DNA from: CAXTPV01 sp965276715
GTDB taxonomy: Bacteria; Pseudomonadota; Alphaproteobacteria; Acetobacterales; Acetobacteraceae
DNA length: 64,000 nt
Assembly: GCA_965276715.1 (NCBI GenBank)
Contig: OZ255622.1
Span: 1,364,001-1,428,000 of the forward strand
Direction of reading: 5' to 3'
Shown here one piece after another: positions 17,078 to 24,848 of the stretch; the first letter of the stretch is position 1; each line of letters begins with the position of its first letter. Position numbers and translations under genes: made by a program. The notes below the pieces were generated by a model. It had not been told where the DNA came from. It ran no database searches and worked only from the letters and a program-made list of their open reading frames with translations.

Positions 17078-17805
17078 GCCCCCTGGCCCACCGCGAGCAG
17101 GTCGCGCACGACCGTCCACGCGAGGCGGGTCTGGTCCTCCGTCACCTTGTCCAACCCTCGCAGAGCATAGGGAACGGCCGAGCGCAGCATCGCGAGCTTC
17201 GCGCTGATCTCGTCCGGCGTGACTGCGGTGGAAGCCAGCGCCCGCTCGAGCATCGCCGGCAACTGCTCGTTGATCCGGTCAGATCCCTCGCACGATGCTG
17301 TCGTGGCAGGCTGCACCGCCTCGAACGCGCGCTGCTCGGCTTCCCTCGCCGCGTAGTCCCGGCCAAGCGCGACCAGTTCGGCATCCGCTTCCGCCAGCCG
17401 CTCGATATCCGCACAGATGCCCAGCGCCATGATCACTCCCGGTTCATGCGCCGTGCTCGCGTCGTAGCGATCGGCGTGCATCAGCAAGAACTCATGGCGT
17501 AGGAGCGCCGCCTTGGCCCGCAGCTCCGCCACCGTCACGGCCGGGATCTCGATTGCCTCGTCGAACAGGATGTCGAGCTTGCTGGCGACGACGCCCTCCG
17601 CGTCGGATACGGCGCTAGCCTCCTCGCTGACACGAGTGTCATCCTTGTGGTCGGCGTCGCAGAGCAGCCACCATCTGTTGTGTAGTGGGGTCCACTCGCG
17701 GATCAGCGCGTCGGTCTCGCGGCCGATCGCGACCAGGCGGGTCAGATGCGTAAGCGAGTTCAATGCGCCGGCATCGCCGGACGTGGTATCCGATTGGGCA
17801 GCCAT
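17074..17805 (-). CDS. Hypothetical protein of the element
   Basis: Encodes 243 residues. The ATG at 17805 has a GGAG about ten bases upstream; the open frame continues to 17904, but those residues are low complexity. The protein is mostly helical, rich in Ala, Glu and Leu, with repeated long helices (for example ERLAEADAELVALGRDYAAREAEQ split by short turns), a likely coiled-coil or helical bundle. It has no membrane segment or known motif. It is divergent from the XRE regulator at 17911, so its promoter may be controlled by that protein. The function is unknown. Confidence 0.6.
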   Translation of the reverse strand: MAAQSDTTSGDAGALNSLTHLTRLVAIGRETDALIREWTPLHNRWWLLCDADHKDDTRVSEEASAVSDAEGVVASKLDILFDEAIEIPAVTVAELRAKAALLRHEFLLMHADRYDASTAHEPGVIMALGICADIERLAEADAELVALGRDYAAREAEQRAFEAVQPATTASCEGSDRINEQLPAMLERALASTAVTPDEISAKLAMLRSAVPYALRGLDKVTEDQTRLAWTVVRDLLAVGQGA

Positions 17806-17910
17806 GGGCCTGTTCACTCCAGGGTCAGGGTTAGGCCGGGCGGGGTGTTGGTAGCGCCTCGTCCGGCCGTGTTCCTTGTGGAACGGCGCTAAAGGTGACA
17901 GCATGGTCGC

Positions 17911-18168
17911 ATGGAGGCAAGCGAGAAAGTCACCAATAGTGCAATCCGGCCTGAACAGTCCCGCGCTGCGCGAGGCCTGCTTGACTGGTCTCGAGATAAG
18001 CTTGCCGATCGGAGCGGCGTCGCTAAACGCACAATCGTTCGATTTGAAGCGTCAGACGGAGAAACGCGCGACGGAACCATCGCCGCCATCCGCGCCGCCC
18101 TGGAGGCAGCCGGCGTCGAGTTCACGAACGGGGATGCGCCGGGTGTGAGGCTGGCGCGGAGAAGTTAG
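17911..18168 (+). CDS. XRE-family HTH transcriptional regulator (phage repressor-like)
   Basis: Encodes 85 residues. A compact helix-turn-helix: AIRPEQSRAARGLLDWS (helix 1), KLADRSGVAKRTIVRFE (helices 2-3), then a short C-terminal extension with AAGVEFTNGDAPGVRLAR. Small one-domain XRE proteins of this shape are common in alphaproteobacterial prophages as regulators. It lies in a divergent arrangement with the 17805 gene over about 105 bases, the natural place for its operator. It probably controls element genes. Repressor versus activator cannot be told from sequence. Confidence 0.82.
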   Translation: MEASEKVTNSAIRPEQSRAARGLLDWSRDKLADRSGVAKRTIVRFEASDGETRDGTIAAIRAALEAAGVEFTNGDAPGVRLARRS

Positions 18169-18224
18169 GATCGCGGTTGCGAGGAGCCCATCGCCTTGTT
18201 GAGCGCTATCGCTGTCTGAGAAAC

Positions 18225-18250
18225 GAGATCGAGCTGATAATTTCGATCTC
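18225..18250. terminator. Candidate terminator hairpin
   Basis: GAGATCGA (18225-18232) and TCGATCTC (18243-18250) form an 8-bp stem with a 10-base loop, followed by CCCCTATATTTT. It lies between the convergent XRE gene (ends 18168) and the antitoxin gene (ends 18353). The short T-rich tail fits termination of the XRE transcript, though the C run before it weakens the case. Confidence 0.5.
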
Positions 18251-18352
18251 CCCCTATATTTTGAGCGGCCGGCGCCGTGCCAATTCGGTTACCGCGATAG
18301 ATTTTGCAAGAGCCCAGACCAGGCTCTCACGACTGGTTATGTCTGGCATTGA

Positions 18353-18673
18353 TTAAGCCGCCTTTGTCGCACCGCCGTTGTTCGCCAGACGCAGAAGCGT
18401 CAGCACTTCCTCATGATTGCTGTCAATCACCATCAGATAGGCGCGCATCGCGCCTAGCGGACGGTTCCGGGCCTGCTCCCACTGCCGCACTTGGTGAATG
18501 CTGAAACCAAATGAGCCGGCGAAGCCATCCTGAGACAAGCCCGTTTTCATGCGGATAGCACGCACGTCCATCTCGGCTGGAACGTGAAGTCGCGCCGGCT
18601 CCTTAGCGCCACGCGCAATCGCTACGGCCTCATCCAGACCCTCCGCAATCTTGTCGAAAGCCCTTTTGCTCAT
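18353..18673 (-). CDS. HTH antitoxin, HigA/NadS-like
   Basis: Encodes 106 residues. The C-terminal half has an XRE-type helix-turn-helix (VRAIRMKTGLSQDGFA, then FGFSIHQVRQWEQARNRP) typical of the antitoxin in host-inhibition (HigBA) and NadS-type pairs. The ATG at 18673 overlaps the toxin stop by four bases. The toxin-first order is the known HigBA arrangement. It most likely neutralises the toxin and represses the promoter at 19042-19069 with it. Confidence 0.83.
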   Translation of the reverse strand: MSKRAFDKIAEGLDEAVAIARGAKEPARLHVPAEMDVRAIRMKTGLSQDGFAGSFGFSIHQVRQWEQARNRPLGAMRAYLMVIDSNHEEVLTLLRLANNGGATKAA

Positions 18674-19032
18674 CTCCCGGTGCCCACCTTTACAACCCGT
18701 TTTTGATACTCGGCCACGATCATTTTCGTAGCCTTTTGCAGAGAGTTTCGCTCCGCCTGTGTCAGATCGGACCGCTCTCCTTTCGCAAATACGGTGACGA
18801 GAAACACGGGCATGTTCTGCCCTGAGAAGAAGGTTATGGTTCGATATCCACTCCTTTTACCCTTTCCAGGACGTGCCACCCTCAGCTTCCGACAGCCTCC
18901 CGTCCCGCGGATTTCCTCCCCCGCAGTGGGATTGTCGGATAGATAGGTAATTAGACCGTCCACCTCTTCAGTAGACATACCTACGTCCCTGGCGGCGTCC
19001 CGGAAGCTGTGTGTTTCACATACCGCATGCAT
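18670..19032 (-). CDS. RelE/HigB-type toxin
   Basis: Encodes 120 residues. The pattern VCETHSF, then DGLITYLSDNPTAGEEI, GTGGCRKLRVARPGKGKRSGYR and ITFFSGQNMPVFLVTVFAK is that of RelE-superfamily toxins that cut mRNA on the ribosome. The ATG at 19032 is only about ten bases from a good promoter, so the message may have almost no leader. The pair probably stabilises the integrated element (inference). Confidence 0.83.
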   Translation of the reverse strand: MHAVCETHSFRDAARDVGMSTEEVDGLITYLSDNPTAGEEIRGTGGCRKLRVARPGKGKRSGYRTITFFSGQNMPVFLVTVFAKGERSDLTQAERNSLQKATKMIVAEYQKRVVKVGTGR

Positions 19033-19069
19033 ATGGCCCTAACTATGCGTGGAACACACAGTAGGTCAA
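19008..19069 (-). promoter_or_regulatory. Toxin-antitoxin promoter with inverted-repeat operator
   Basis: On the minus strand a -35 TTGACC (19069-19064) is followed after 16 bases by CATAGT (19047-19042) as -10. The expected start of transcription is within a few bases of the toxin ATG (19032), so the transcript may be leaderless. An inverted repeat TGTGTGTTTCAC (19008-19019) / GTGGAACACACA (19049-19060), 11 of 12 matching, places one arm in the promoter spacer and the other inside the first toxin codons, as expected for autoregulation. Confidence 0.6.
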
Positions 19070-19199
19070 TTAGTTTAATGAAAAGTTTCTGGTCCCGGGT
19101 TTTTGGGCTCCACAAAAACTCTCGCGATAAGATTCGTGCAGAAAGCCATGCTTATCGTCGGGCAATCCTTTGCAGTAGCATCGGAGGCCTCTTTCGCTT

Positions 19200-19937
19200 T
19201 CACCGCCCATGCAAACTGAACGGCACGTATCGGCCCGCGATCGGAAGGTTGTCCCCTCGCCACACCGCCAGCGCCACGGCCAGCACCAAATCGTCATGCA
19301 CGCCCTCCCGCCACGCCTCGTAGCTGGTCGTCCCGGCCTTGCTCACCTTCGCGTGGAAGCCCTGCAACTCCGCCTTGAGCGCGTCCGAGGCCGCCGCCGC
19401 CGCCGTGATCGCCAGCCGGTCGTCCGCCAAGGCAATGTCCAGCGTCGAGGCCAGGATCGACTTCGGCACCGTGAAGCCGTAGGGACCTTCCTCGTTCACC
19501 ATGTTGCCCGCCGTGATCCCCACCGCGATCGGCCGCAATCCCATCTCGCGCATGCTGTCCACCACCGGTGCACCGACGCCCGTCCGGTCCACCACCAAAT
19601 CAGGCGTACGCCGCCGCGCCGGTAGCTGGTTCAGCACGCTCTGCACCGACCGATAGACATCCGGATACGGCGTGCCGAGCGGGTAGCGGAACAGGTTCAC
19701 GATCCGGTGCCGCTTGACCGGCGTGGCCTTTCGCAACCCCATCTGCGCCTCGTGGGCCGTTCGCTCCCACACTTGCCTCTCGCACTCGACAATCTCGTCC
19801 AACGCCAGCGCCGTCGGGTCCTGCGACTTGCCGATGTCCAACCCGAGCACGAATCCGAGCGAACCCTTCTCGACCAGGTCAACCCGCCGATCAACGACCG
19901 GATGCTCGACGGTGGTCCGCGCCAGCCCTCCAACCAT
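19200..19937 (-). CDS. Terminase large subunit, nuclease part
   Basis: Encodes 245 residues. This is the RNase H-like nuclease half of a phage terminase large subunit, which cuts concatemeric DNA during packaging. Acidic residues fit the fold: D34 in GLDIGKSQDPTALAL, D117 in LVVDRTGVG and the HDD at about 214-216 in a HDDLVLAVALA segment. It begins with ATG 19937, overlapping the stop of the ATPase part by one base (TGATG). In most phages both halves are one polypeptide, so this is either a true split or an old frameshift. Confidence 0.8.
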   Translation of the reverse strand: MVGGLARTTVEHPVVDRRVDLVEKGSLGFVLGLDIGKSQDPTALALDEIVECERQVWERTAHEAQMGLRKATPVKRHRIVNLFRYPLGTPYPDVYRSVQSVLNQLPARRRTPDLVVDRTGVGAPVVDSMREMGLRPIAVGITAGNMVNEEGPYGFTVPKSILASTLDIALADDRLAITAAAAASDALKAELQGFHAKVSKAGTTSYEAWREGVHDDLVLAVALAVWRGDNLPIAGRYVPFSLHGR

Positions 19938-20707
19938 CAGAACGCCAGCTCCAGCAGCGGCACGTCTCGCGAGAACGCCCGCATGATCGCCGAATCGCTG
20001 AAATACTGCTCATCCGCCTCGACGAACGCGCACTCAAACTCCTGCCGGAACTTGTTCGGCCCCAGCAGCTCGCACATCTCGAGCAACGTCCCCTCGCTGA
20101 TTCGTGGCGACTCACGTGCCGTGATCCGCTCCCGATGCCATTGCGTGCTTTCCGACATCCAAGCCTCGTAGAAGTGACCGCGCTTGCCGTTCGGCGAGCT
20201 CAGCAGCCACAGCCGGCCGTTCGTCGTCGCCAACATCGGCACCACCGCCGCATACAAGCTGTCCAAGCAGAACGCCGCCTCGTCCTCAACCAGCAGGTGC
20301 GGCGCGGAAAACGCGCGCGTGTTCTCGCCGTCACCCGGCAACGACAGGATGCGGCTCCCGGTGCTCAGCCGCAACTCGCCATCGTTTTCCTTGTCCGTCT
20401 TCGGCGGCCGCTCCATTGTGTTGATGAAGCCGTAGATCTTCTGCAGCAGTTCGCCAGACTGGCGCTTCGTCTTCGAGAAGATCAGCGACAGCGACCGAGG
20501 CCGAAACATCGCCGTGTGCAGTGCCAAAATGCTCGTCACCGTCGACTTTCCAACCTGACGCGAGCAGTTCAACAACACTCGGTTGCTCGACGTGCGCAGC
20601 GCCCGCTCCTGCCACGGATCAAGCCCCATCCCCAACCGCTCACCAGCGAACGCAACCGGGTCAAGGGCCTGCCGCAGCTCGGCCGCAACCTCCGCCGCCG
20701 TCGTCAC
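19937..20707 (-). CDS. Terminase large subunit, ATPase part
   Basis: Encodes 256 residues from GTG 20707, which overlaps the stop of the upstream gene (GTGA). It carries the packaging motor ATPase with an unusual Walker A (SRQVGKST, about 49-56) and Walker B LLVEDEA (about 138-144), plus the coupling segment LLSSPNGKRGHFYEA. The nuclease part follows as a separate, one-base-overlapping gene. Together the two give about 500 residues, a normal TerL length. No portal gene follows, unlike in complete phages. Confidence 0.82.
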   Translation of the reverse strand: MTTAAEVAAELRQALDPVAFAGERLGMGLDPWQERALRTSSNRVLLNCSRQVGKSTVTSILALHTAMFRPRSLSLIFSKTKRQSGELLQKIYGFINTMERPPKTDKENDGELRLSTGSRILSLPGDGENTRAFSAPHLLVEDEAAFCLDSLYAAVVPMLATTNGRLWLLSSPNGKRGHFYEAWMSESTQWHRERITARESPRISEGTLLEMCELLGPNKFRQEFECAFVEADEQYFSDSAIMRAFSRDVPLLELAF

Positions 20708-21234
20708 GCTGGCAATCCCTCCAGCGCATGCAGCACCGCGCCACGGGCTTCCGGATAGGGCTCCAGCGCCGCAATCAGCCGCGTCTGCACCGTCATCCAC
20801 ACCGGTCCCACAAACACGTTGACGACCGACGCCGCCTCGATCTGCCCCGCCATGCGGCCCAGCAACTCGACGCACTGCCGCATTTCGCGCGCCGCCCGGA
20901 CGGCATCGGCGGTCCTGTTCTTCGCCAGCGCCGTGTCGAGCAGACGTTCCATTTTCATCATCAAAGCGCTCGCCTTGTCGTTCAACGTGTGCGCCTTCTC
21001 TTCGGCCACAACGACGAGTGCCTTGATCTGCTCGACCTGCTCCGCCACCGGCTCAGCGACGGGCTTGAGATGGTTCTTCCGGTGCCGCCAAACCGCCGCG
21101 AAGTGCAGCCCAAACTGATCGCCCACGGCTTGGCAGGTCGCACCAGGCACGCGCAGCGCTCGATCGACCGCGCGCCTGTCAGGATGCAAACAAACCCGGC
21201 ACTGTGTCCGGCGCATCGTGCCCTTAGCGGTCAC
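20704..21234 (-). CDS. Putative small terminase-like or DNA-binding protein
   Basis: Encodes 176 residues from GTG 21234, overlapping the previous stop (GTGA). The N-terminus has a CRVCLHPDRRAVD segment (two Cys, possibly part of a zinc site), then a helix-turn-helix-like stretch ATCQAVGDQFGLHFAAVWRH. A long helical middle (about 60-130) follows. Its position immediately before the terminase ATPase and the HTH suggest the DNA-recognition (small) terminase subunit. This is inference from context and fold impression, not a firm family match. Confidence 0.55.
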   Translation of the reverse strand: MTAKGTMRRTQCRVCLHPDRRAVDRALRVPGATCQAVGDQFGLHFAAVWRHRKNHLKPVAEPVAEQVEQIKALVVVAEEKAHTLNDKASALMMKMERLLDTALAKNRTADAVRAAREMRQCVELLGRMAGQIEAASVVNVFVGPVWMTVQTRLIAALEPYPEARGAVLHALEGLPA

Positions 21235-21743
21235 GGGACGATGTAGACTTCGCGGTTTAGTTCAGTGACGAAGTAGGGCTTGAGCGACCCGAGCGTCTGC
21301 TTGTCCATCTCGGTCAGTTTCGACACCGGATAGGCGGACAAGTTGCCCGCCAAGTCCGCCGTCAGCACAACACCGCGTCGGCGCATCGCAACGATGTGAT
21401 CCCGAGCGAGCACGTCAGGAGGCGTCGGAGCATTTGGCGAACGCATGATCCGGTCGACGGCGCCGGGCATCTCGGCCGCTGGCATGTCCGCCCAACGCGT
21501 GAACTCGGCCAGCGCGGCGTCCAGCGCCTTGACGCGGTCAGCCGCCGCCGATGGCGCAGGGCGGCCATATCCGTCGCCGGCCTGGAGGCGGCCCAGCTCG
21601 TGCTTGAGGTCACGAAACACGTTGTCGAGAAAACCGACCGGTGCCCACTCGCGAGACCGGGCGCGCTGGTGCGCATCGCTGACCTTCTGCTCGAGCGTCA
21701 GGCCAGGAACTTCGATCGCGTCCGTCATCACTGAGTTGTTCAC
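21231..21743 (-). CDS. Hypothetical protein of the element
   Basis: Encodes 170 residues from GTG 21743, which overlaps the preceding TGA; ATG 21728 is an alternative start. It is helical and soluble-looking, with VSDAHQRARSREWAPVGF, a WADMPAAEMPGAVDRI segment and a beta-rich C-terminus ending REVYIVP. No domain is recognised. It is part of the coupled run from the tape-measure gene to the terminase. Confidence 0.58.
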   Translation of the reverse strand: MNNSVMTDAIEVPGLTLEQKVSDAHQRARSREWAPVGFLDNVFRDLKHELGRLQAGDGYGRPAPSAAADRVKALDAALAEFTRWADMPAAEMPGAVDRIMRSPNAPTPPDVLARDHIVAMRRRGVVLTADLAGNLSAYPVSKLTEMDKQTLGSLKPYFVTELNREVYIVP

Positions 21744-22033
21744 GGCATCGTTCTCCCGTACGCCAGCACCCGATCCGTCAACGCTTGCTCGCGACGCCGC
21801 CACTCGTGCCGTTGAAGCTCGGCGAGGTAGCGCGTCACTTCCGCGTCCGCATCCGCACGGCTCATCCCTCGAACATCGTGCGCTGCCGGGCCAGGCGTGC
21901 GGAATGCGCCGGGGTATCGGGACCGCAGATCCCGGACGGCATCGGCCGGCGACAACCCCTCGCGAGCGATCCGGAGCAGATCCATGTCGACCAGGCCAGC
22001 AGCGGTCGCGGCGGCTTCGAGATCAGCGGTCAT
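21740..22033 (-). CDS. Small hypothetical phage-type protein
   Basis: Encodes 97 residues from ATG 22033, ten bases after the tape-measure stop, with its own stop overlapping the next GTG. Part of it (GLVDMDLLRIA, then LSPADAVRDLRSRYPGAF) recalls the short conserved C-terminal motif of phage scaffolding or minor structural proteins, but the match is too weak to name. The C-terminal half is a charged helix with many Arg and Glu. Confidence 0.58.
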   Translation of the reverse strand: MTADLEAAATAAGLVDMDLLRIAREGLSPADAVRDLRSRYPGAFRTPGPAAHDVRGMSRADADAEVTRYLAELQRHEWRRREQALTDRVLAYGRTMP

Positions 22034-22043
22034 ATCGTGTGCC

Positions 22044-23867
22044 TCATATCAGTGACGGCGACATCCCTACCGGGAGCGGCGTCTGGAGCCAATCGGGGCC
22101 GGACGTTCCTGTTTGCACGTTCGGGCGCATTGAACGCGATTGATGACCCGTCACGACCTCGGCCATCTTCTTGCCATCGACCAGCAGATTGATGTGCTGG
22201 ATGGGAAGCGACGCCGGCACCGGTTCGTAGGACGTCGGATGGTAGTTCCCACGAGCCGAAAACGTATGCACGGCGGGCGGCGCAATCGTCACCGCTCCAG
22301 CATGCCCTCGGTTTGCCGAATTAGGTTTGGTGTCGTTTGTCGGGCCAAATTCGCGCGCTAGGTAATTCAACAAAGGCGGCAAACCGATCAGGGCAGCGCC
22401 CAGCGCCGCTATGCCCGCTGCAACGGAACCAAGCGTCGTGCCCACCAGCAGCACTTCGGGACCGGCCATGAAGATCGTGAACGCCTTCAAACCGCCCACC
22501 AAGGGACCAAGCGCCGCGCCCGTCACCGCAAGGCTGCCGCCCAGCACCGCAAGCCCGCCCAAAGCCGCAACTACCTCCTCGATCTCACCCACCAAGCGTG
22601 GATGAGCCGACGTCCACAGCGCCAGACCATTCAACGCATTCGTGATCTTCGTCAGCGCGCCCGTCGCGTCGGTCACGATGGGCGCTCCAAGCGCCGTGAG
22701 CAGGTTGTTCCAAGACGTCGTGAAAGCCTGCATCTTCACAGACGGGTCCGTCTTCGCCATGACCTCATACTGATCCACCGAAGCCGCCCGCGAGATGTTT
22801 CCAGCGTCCCGCGAGAACGGAACCGCGTTTCTGATAACTTCTGTGATCAGCCCGTTGACGGTCTGGCGAAGGCCGTCGCGCATGAGAAGAACCGTCTGCT
22901 GCTCCGGCGTCTTCGCGCCCATGCCAACCAGACCCGCGCGCACCACCGTGTCGATATACTTCACGGGGTCGGTCGCCAGCAGGCCGGCATCCCGCACGCC
23001 GCCTGCGCCGACCACGAGCTGGCCGCCCCTGCGAACCGAGACCTTCGAGGAATCCAGAACCCCAGCCTTCTCGAGGAACAGACCAGCCTGCTGCGTCAGC
23101 CTCCCGCCAAGGATCTCCTGCTGCATGGACGTCAGCGACGTGCCTGTCCGATACCCGCCCATCGCCTGAATGACCGGGACCATGTTCACGAGGCCCGCAT
23201 CCGTGAGGCTTGCACCCGCACCACGCGCTTGCTTCTGGAAGTTCAGCAACTCGCTGGACCCGACGCGCCCAACCGTCGCCGCCGTGATCGCCTCCAACAA
23301 CCGCGCCTGTTGCTCCGCCCTCGCCTCGCTGATTTGCCCCGTCTTGGGGTCGACAAGAGACCCGCGCAGGTCGAGAAATCGGCTCGCCTCGTAGCCGGCC
23401 TGCTCCGGGTTCTGCCCGGTGACCTGCGCGGCCACGACGCCCAGCTTCGTGAATGCCGGCGACGCCCGGACCGCATCGCCGATGTTGCCGAACTCGTTCC
23501 GCAAGTCGGCAAGAAGTTTCAGGTTGTCCGAAGCGCCCGCGTTGAGGATCTTGCTCGCATTCTTCCAAGCCGCACCAGTCGCGGTCGCGATGTCAACCTG
23601 CGACATGCCAGCCTGAGCCATAAGCGACTGCTGATGGACAAACTCCTTGCCATGCTCCACGAGCTTCGCCATGCCGCCAAGGATGGCCGTGCCGCCCATC
23701 GCCGCACCGAACCCCAGCGCCGCGATTTTGATGCGATCGAGGCTGCCCTCGAGCGTCTTCGTGTGGGCGTTCAGACCCAGCAGTTCCCGGCTCAGCGCGC
23801 CCAATACCTGCGAGCCGTTGCTCGACATCGCGATGCTTACGCCAATTCGGTAATACTCGCCGGCCAT
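22044..23867 (-). CDS. Phage tail tape measure-like protein
   Basis: Encodes 607 residues. Tape measure proteins set tail length and fill the tail tube. The N-terminus (YRIGVSIAMSSNGSQVLG and a following coiled-coil) and a Gly/Ala-rich hydrophobic segment (about 430-500, with ALGGLAVLGGSLAVTGAALG) fit. So does the C-terminal tail with INLLVDGKKMAEVVTGHQSR, typical of short tape measure proteins in proteobacterial prophages. No tail tube, sheath or baseplate gene is present, so it may be a relic or may serve a helper phage tail. Confidence 0.72.
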   Translation of the reverse strand: MAGEYYRIGVSIAMSSNGSQVLGALSRELLGLNAHTKTLEGSLDRIKIAALGFGAAMGGTAILGGMAKLVEHGKEFVHQQSLMAQAGMSQVDIATATGAAWKNASKILNAGASDNLKLLADLRNEFGNIGDAVRASPAFTKLGVVAAQVTGQNPEQAGYEASRFLDLRGSLVDPKTGQISEARAEQQARLLEAITAATVGRVGSSELLNFQKQARGAGASLTDAGLVNMVPVIQAMGGYRTGTSLTSMQQEILGGRLTQQAGLFLEKAGVLDSSKVSVRRGGQLVVGAGGVRDAGLLATDPVKYIDTVVRAGLVGMGAKTPEQQTVLLMRDGLRQTVNGLITEVIRNAVPFSRDAGNISRAASVDQYEVMAKTDPSVKMQAFTTSWNNLLTALGAPIVTDATGALTKITNALNGLALWTSAHPRLVGEIEEVVAALGGLAVLGGSLAVTGAALGPLVGGLKAFTIFMAGPEVLLVGTTLGSVAAGIAALGAALIGLPPLLNYLAREFGPTNDTKPNSANRGHAGAVTIAPPAVHTFSARGNYHPTSYEPVPASLPIQHINLLVDGKKMAEVVTGHQSRSMRPNVQTGTSGPDWLQTPLPVGMSPSLI

Positions 23868-24064
23868 GTTTCAGATCCTCACCGGAGACGGCACGGTGTC
23901 GACCGCAGAGAACGCGGGCGGGCGCGACAGGACGCTACCCGCCCGCACGTGCCGCGACGGTGTCATCTAGCCCGTCCGCACGATGTCGGGGTTTGGATTA
24001 CGCAGGCACTGGCCGACTGACCCTGCATCGCCGGCATTTCCCGGACCAACGATCTCTGTGTTCG

Positions 24065-24241
24065 TCACGCCGCGCGGTCCTGTTCGGCCGCCGGCAACCA
24101 TCCCAGAACGCGCCTGATGGTTTGCGCGCGCGGCTCGTCCAATGCGTCGGCCAGCGCGTCGAGCCGATCGACCAGCTCAAGCGGGAGCCGGACGGGGATG
24201 ACGGCCGTAACGGGGCGGCGGGGTCGGCCAGGCGAGGGCAT
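24065..24241 (-). CDS. Small ribbon-helix-helix-like protein
   Basis: Encodes 58 residues from ATG 24241; the frame is open to 24298. After a basic Pro/Arg-rich start, VTAVIPVRLPLELVDRLDALADALDEPRAQTIR fits the strand-helix-helix of MetJ/Arc or CopG-type DNA-binding proteins (shown here in parts: VIPVRLPLELVDRLDALAD and EPRAQTIRRVLGWLP). These proteins regulate promoters or act as antitoxins. No toxin partner is adjacent. It may control the replication or structural genes that flank it. Confidence 0.6.
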   Translation of the reverse strand: MPSPGRPRRPVTAVIPVRLPLELVDRLDALADALDEPRAQTIRRVLGWLPAAEQDRAA

Positions 24242-24848
24242 CGGTGGTTCCGAACGGTGTGGACGCACATATTCGGACACGAGACGGACACGGGTCAAGC
24301 GTATTCACCCTAATGCATTGCGATGGCTTCTATTTGTCAGTCGTTGTCCACTGTTTGTCAGTCTGTGTCATCATCTTTCAGTGCGCTTGCTGGCTCTCGG
24401 TCGGACCATCTGGCGAAGCGACACGGCCTCACTCGCCACCACGGGGCCGAAGCCTGTCAGTCGCTGCCAGTTTACGGACAAAATCACGCTCGGAGCCGCA
24501 AAGCGGACCGGCACCATGCTGAGCCGAAAGCCGTCCCCGATACATTACCAAAATCGGTCCGATTCTGGTTATCAATCGTTCTGAGCGTGAGACTTGGCCG
24601 GCGTTAGAAGGGGACTGACCGGTGGGTCAGCCTGAGCCGGGCATAAACGGGCGAAATTTACCCCGGCGGGCGAGAATGGGTTCGAGGGGTTTCGAGGGGT
24701 GTCGAGTGACACGATGTCACCCACCGTTTGTGGTTCCTGCGGCGGATGCGGCAGATGCGGCACGGGTTTGCATTGATACGCATACGCGCGCGCGGGTGAG
24801 AGCTACATACAGAATGGCTGCCGCAAGTGCCGCAAGTGCCGCATACGG
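24242..24848. other. 607-base intergenic region with repeats (origin candidate)
   Basis: No convincing gene is seen. The region is locally richer in A and T. It holds direct repeats TTTGTCAGTC at 24333-24342 and 24354-24363, with a partial third copy at 24455. An 11-bp near-perfect inverted repeat lies at 24547-24557/24559-24569. Tandem TTCGAGGGGT runs 24681-24700, with GTGAC/GTCAC arms at 24706-24720, and two opposed clusters of 9-bp iterons follow at 24738-24764 and 24817-24843. Its position next to the helicase gene fits a replication control region. Confidence 0.65.
24738..24843. repeat. Opposed iteron clusters, candidate replication origin
   Basis: Three tandem 9-bp units TGCGGCnnn start at 24738, 24747 and 24756. 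Three more, in inverted orientation (TGCGGCACT, TGCGGCACT, TGCGGCAGC read on the minus strand), occupy 24843-24817. The 52-base spacer contains a CGCGCGCGCG run and TGATACGCATA. The array ends five bases from the helicase stop. P4-type satellite helicase-primases act on iterons near their own gene, so an origin is a reasonable inference. Confidence 0.65.

Noticed and set aside
23914..23946. GCGGGCGGG/CCCGCCCGC hairpin upstream of the tape-measure gene
   Set aside because: A 9-bp GC-only stem with a 15-base loop and no T tract; too likely by chance in this GC-rich DNA to call a terminator.
24817..24843. CRISPR-like repeat array
   Set aside because: Units are 9 bp with no spacers; they are tandem iterons, and no cas genes are present anywhere in the window.
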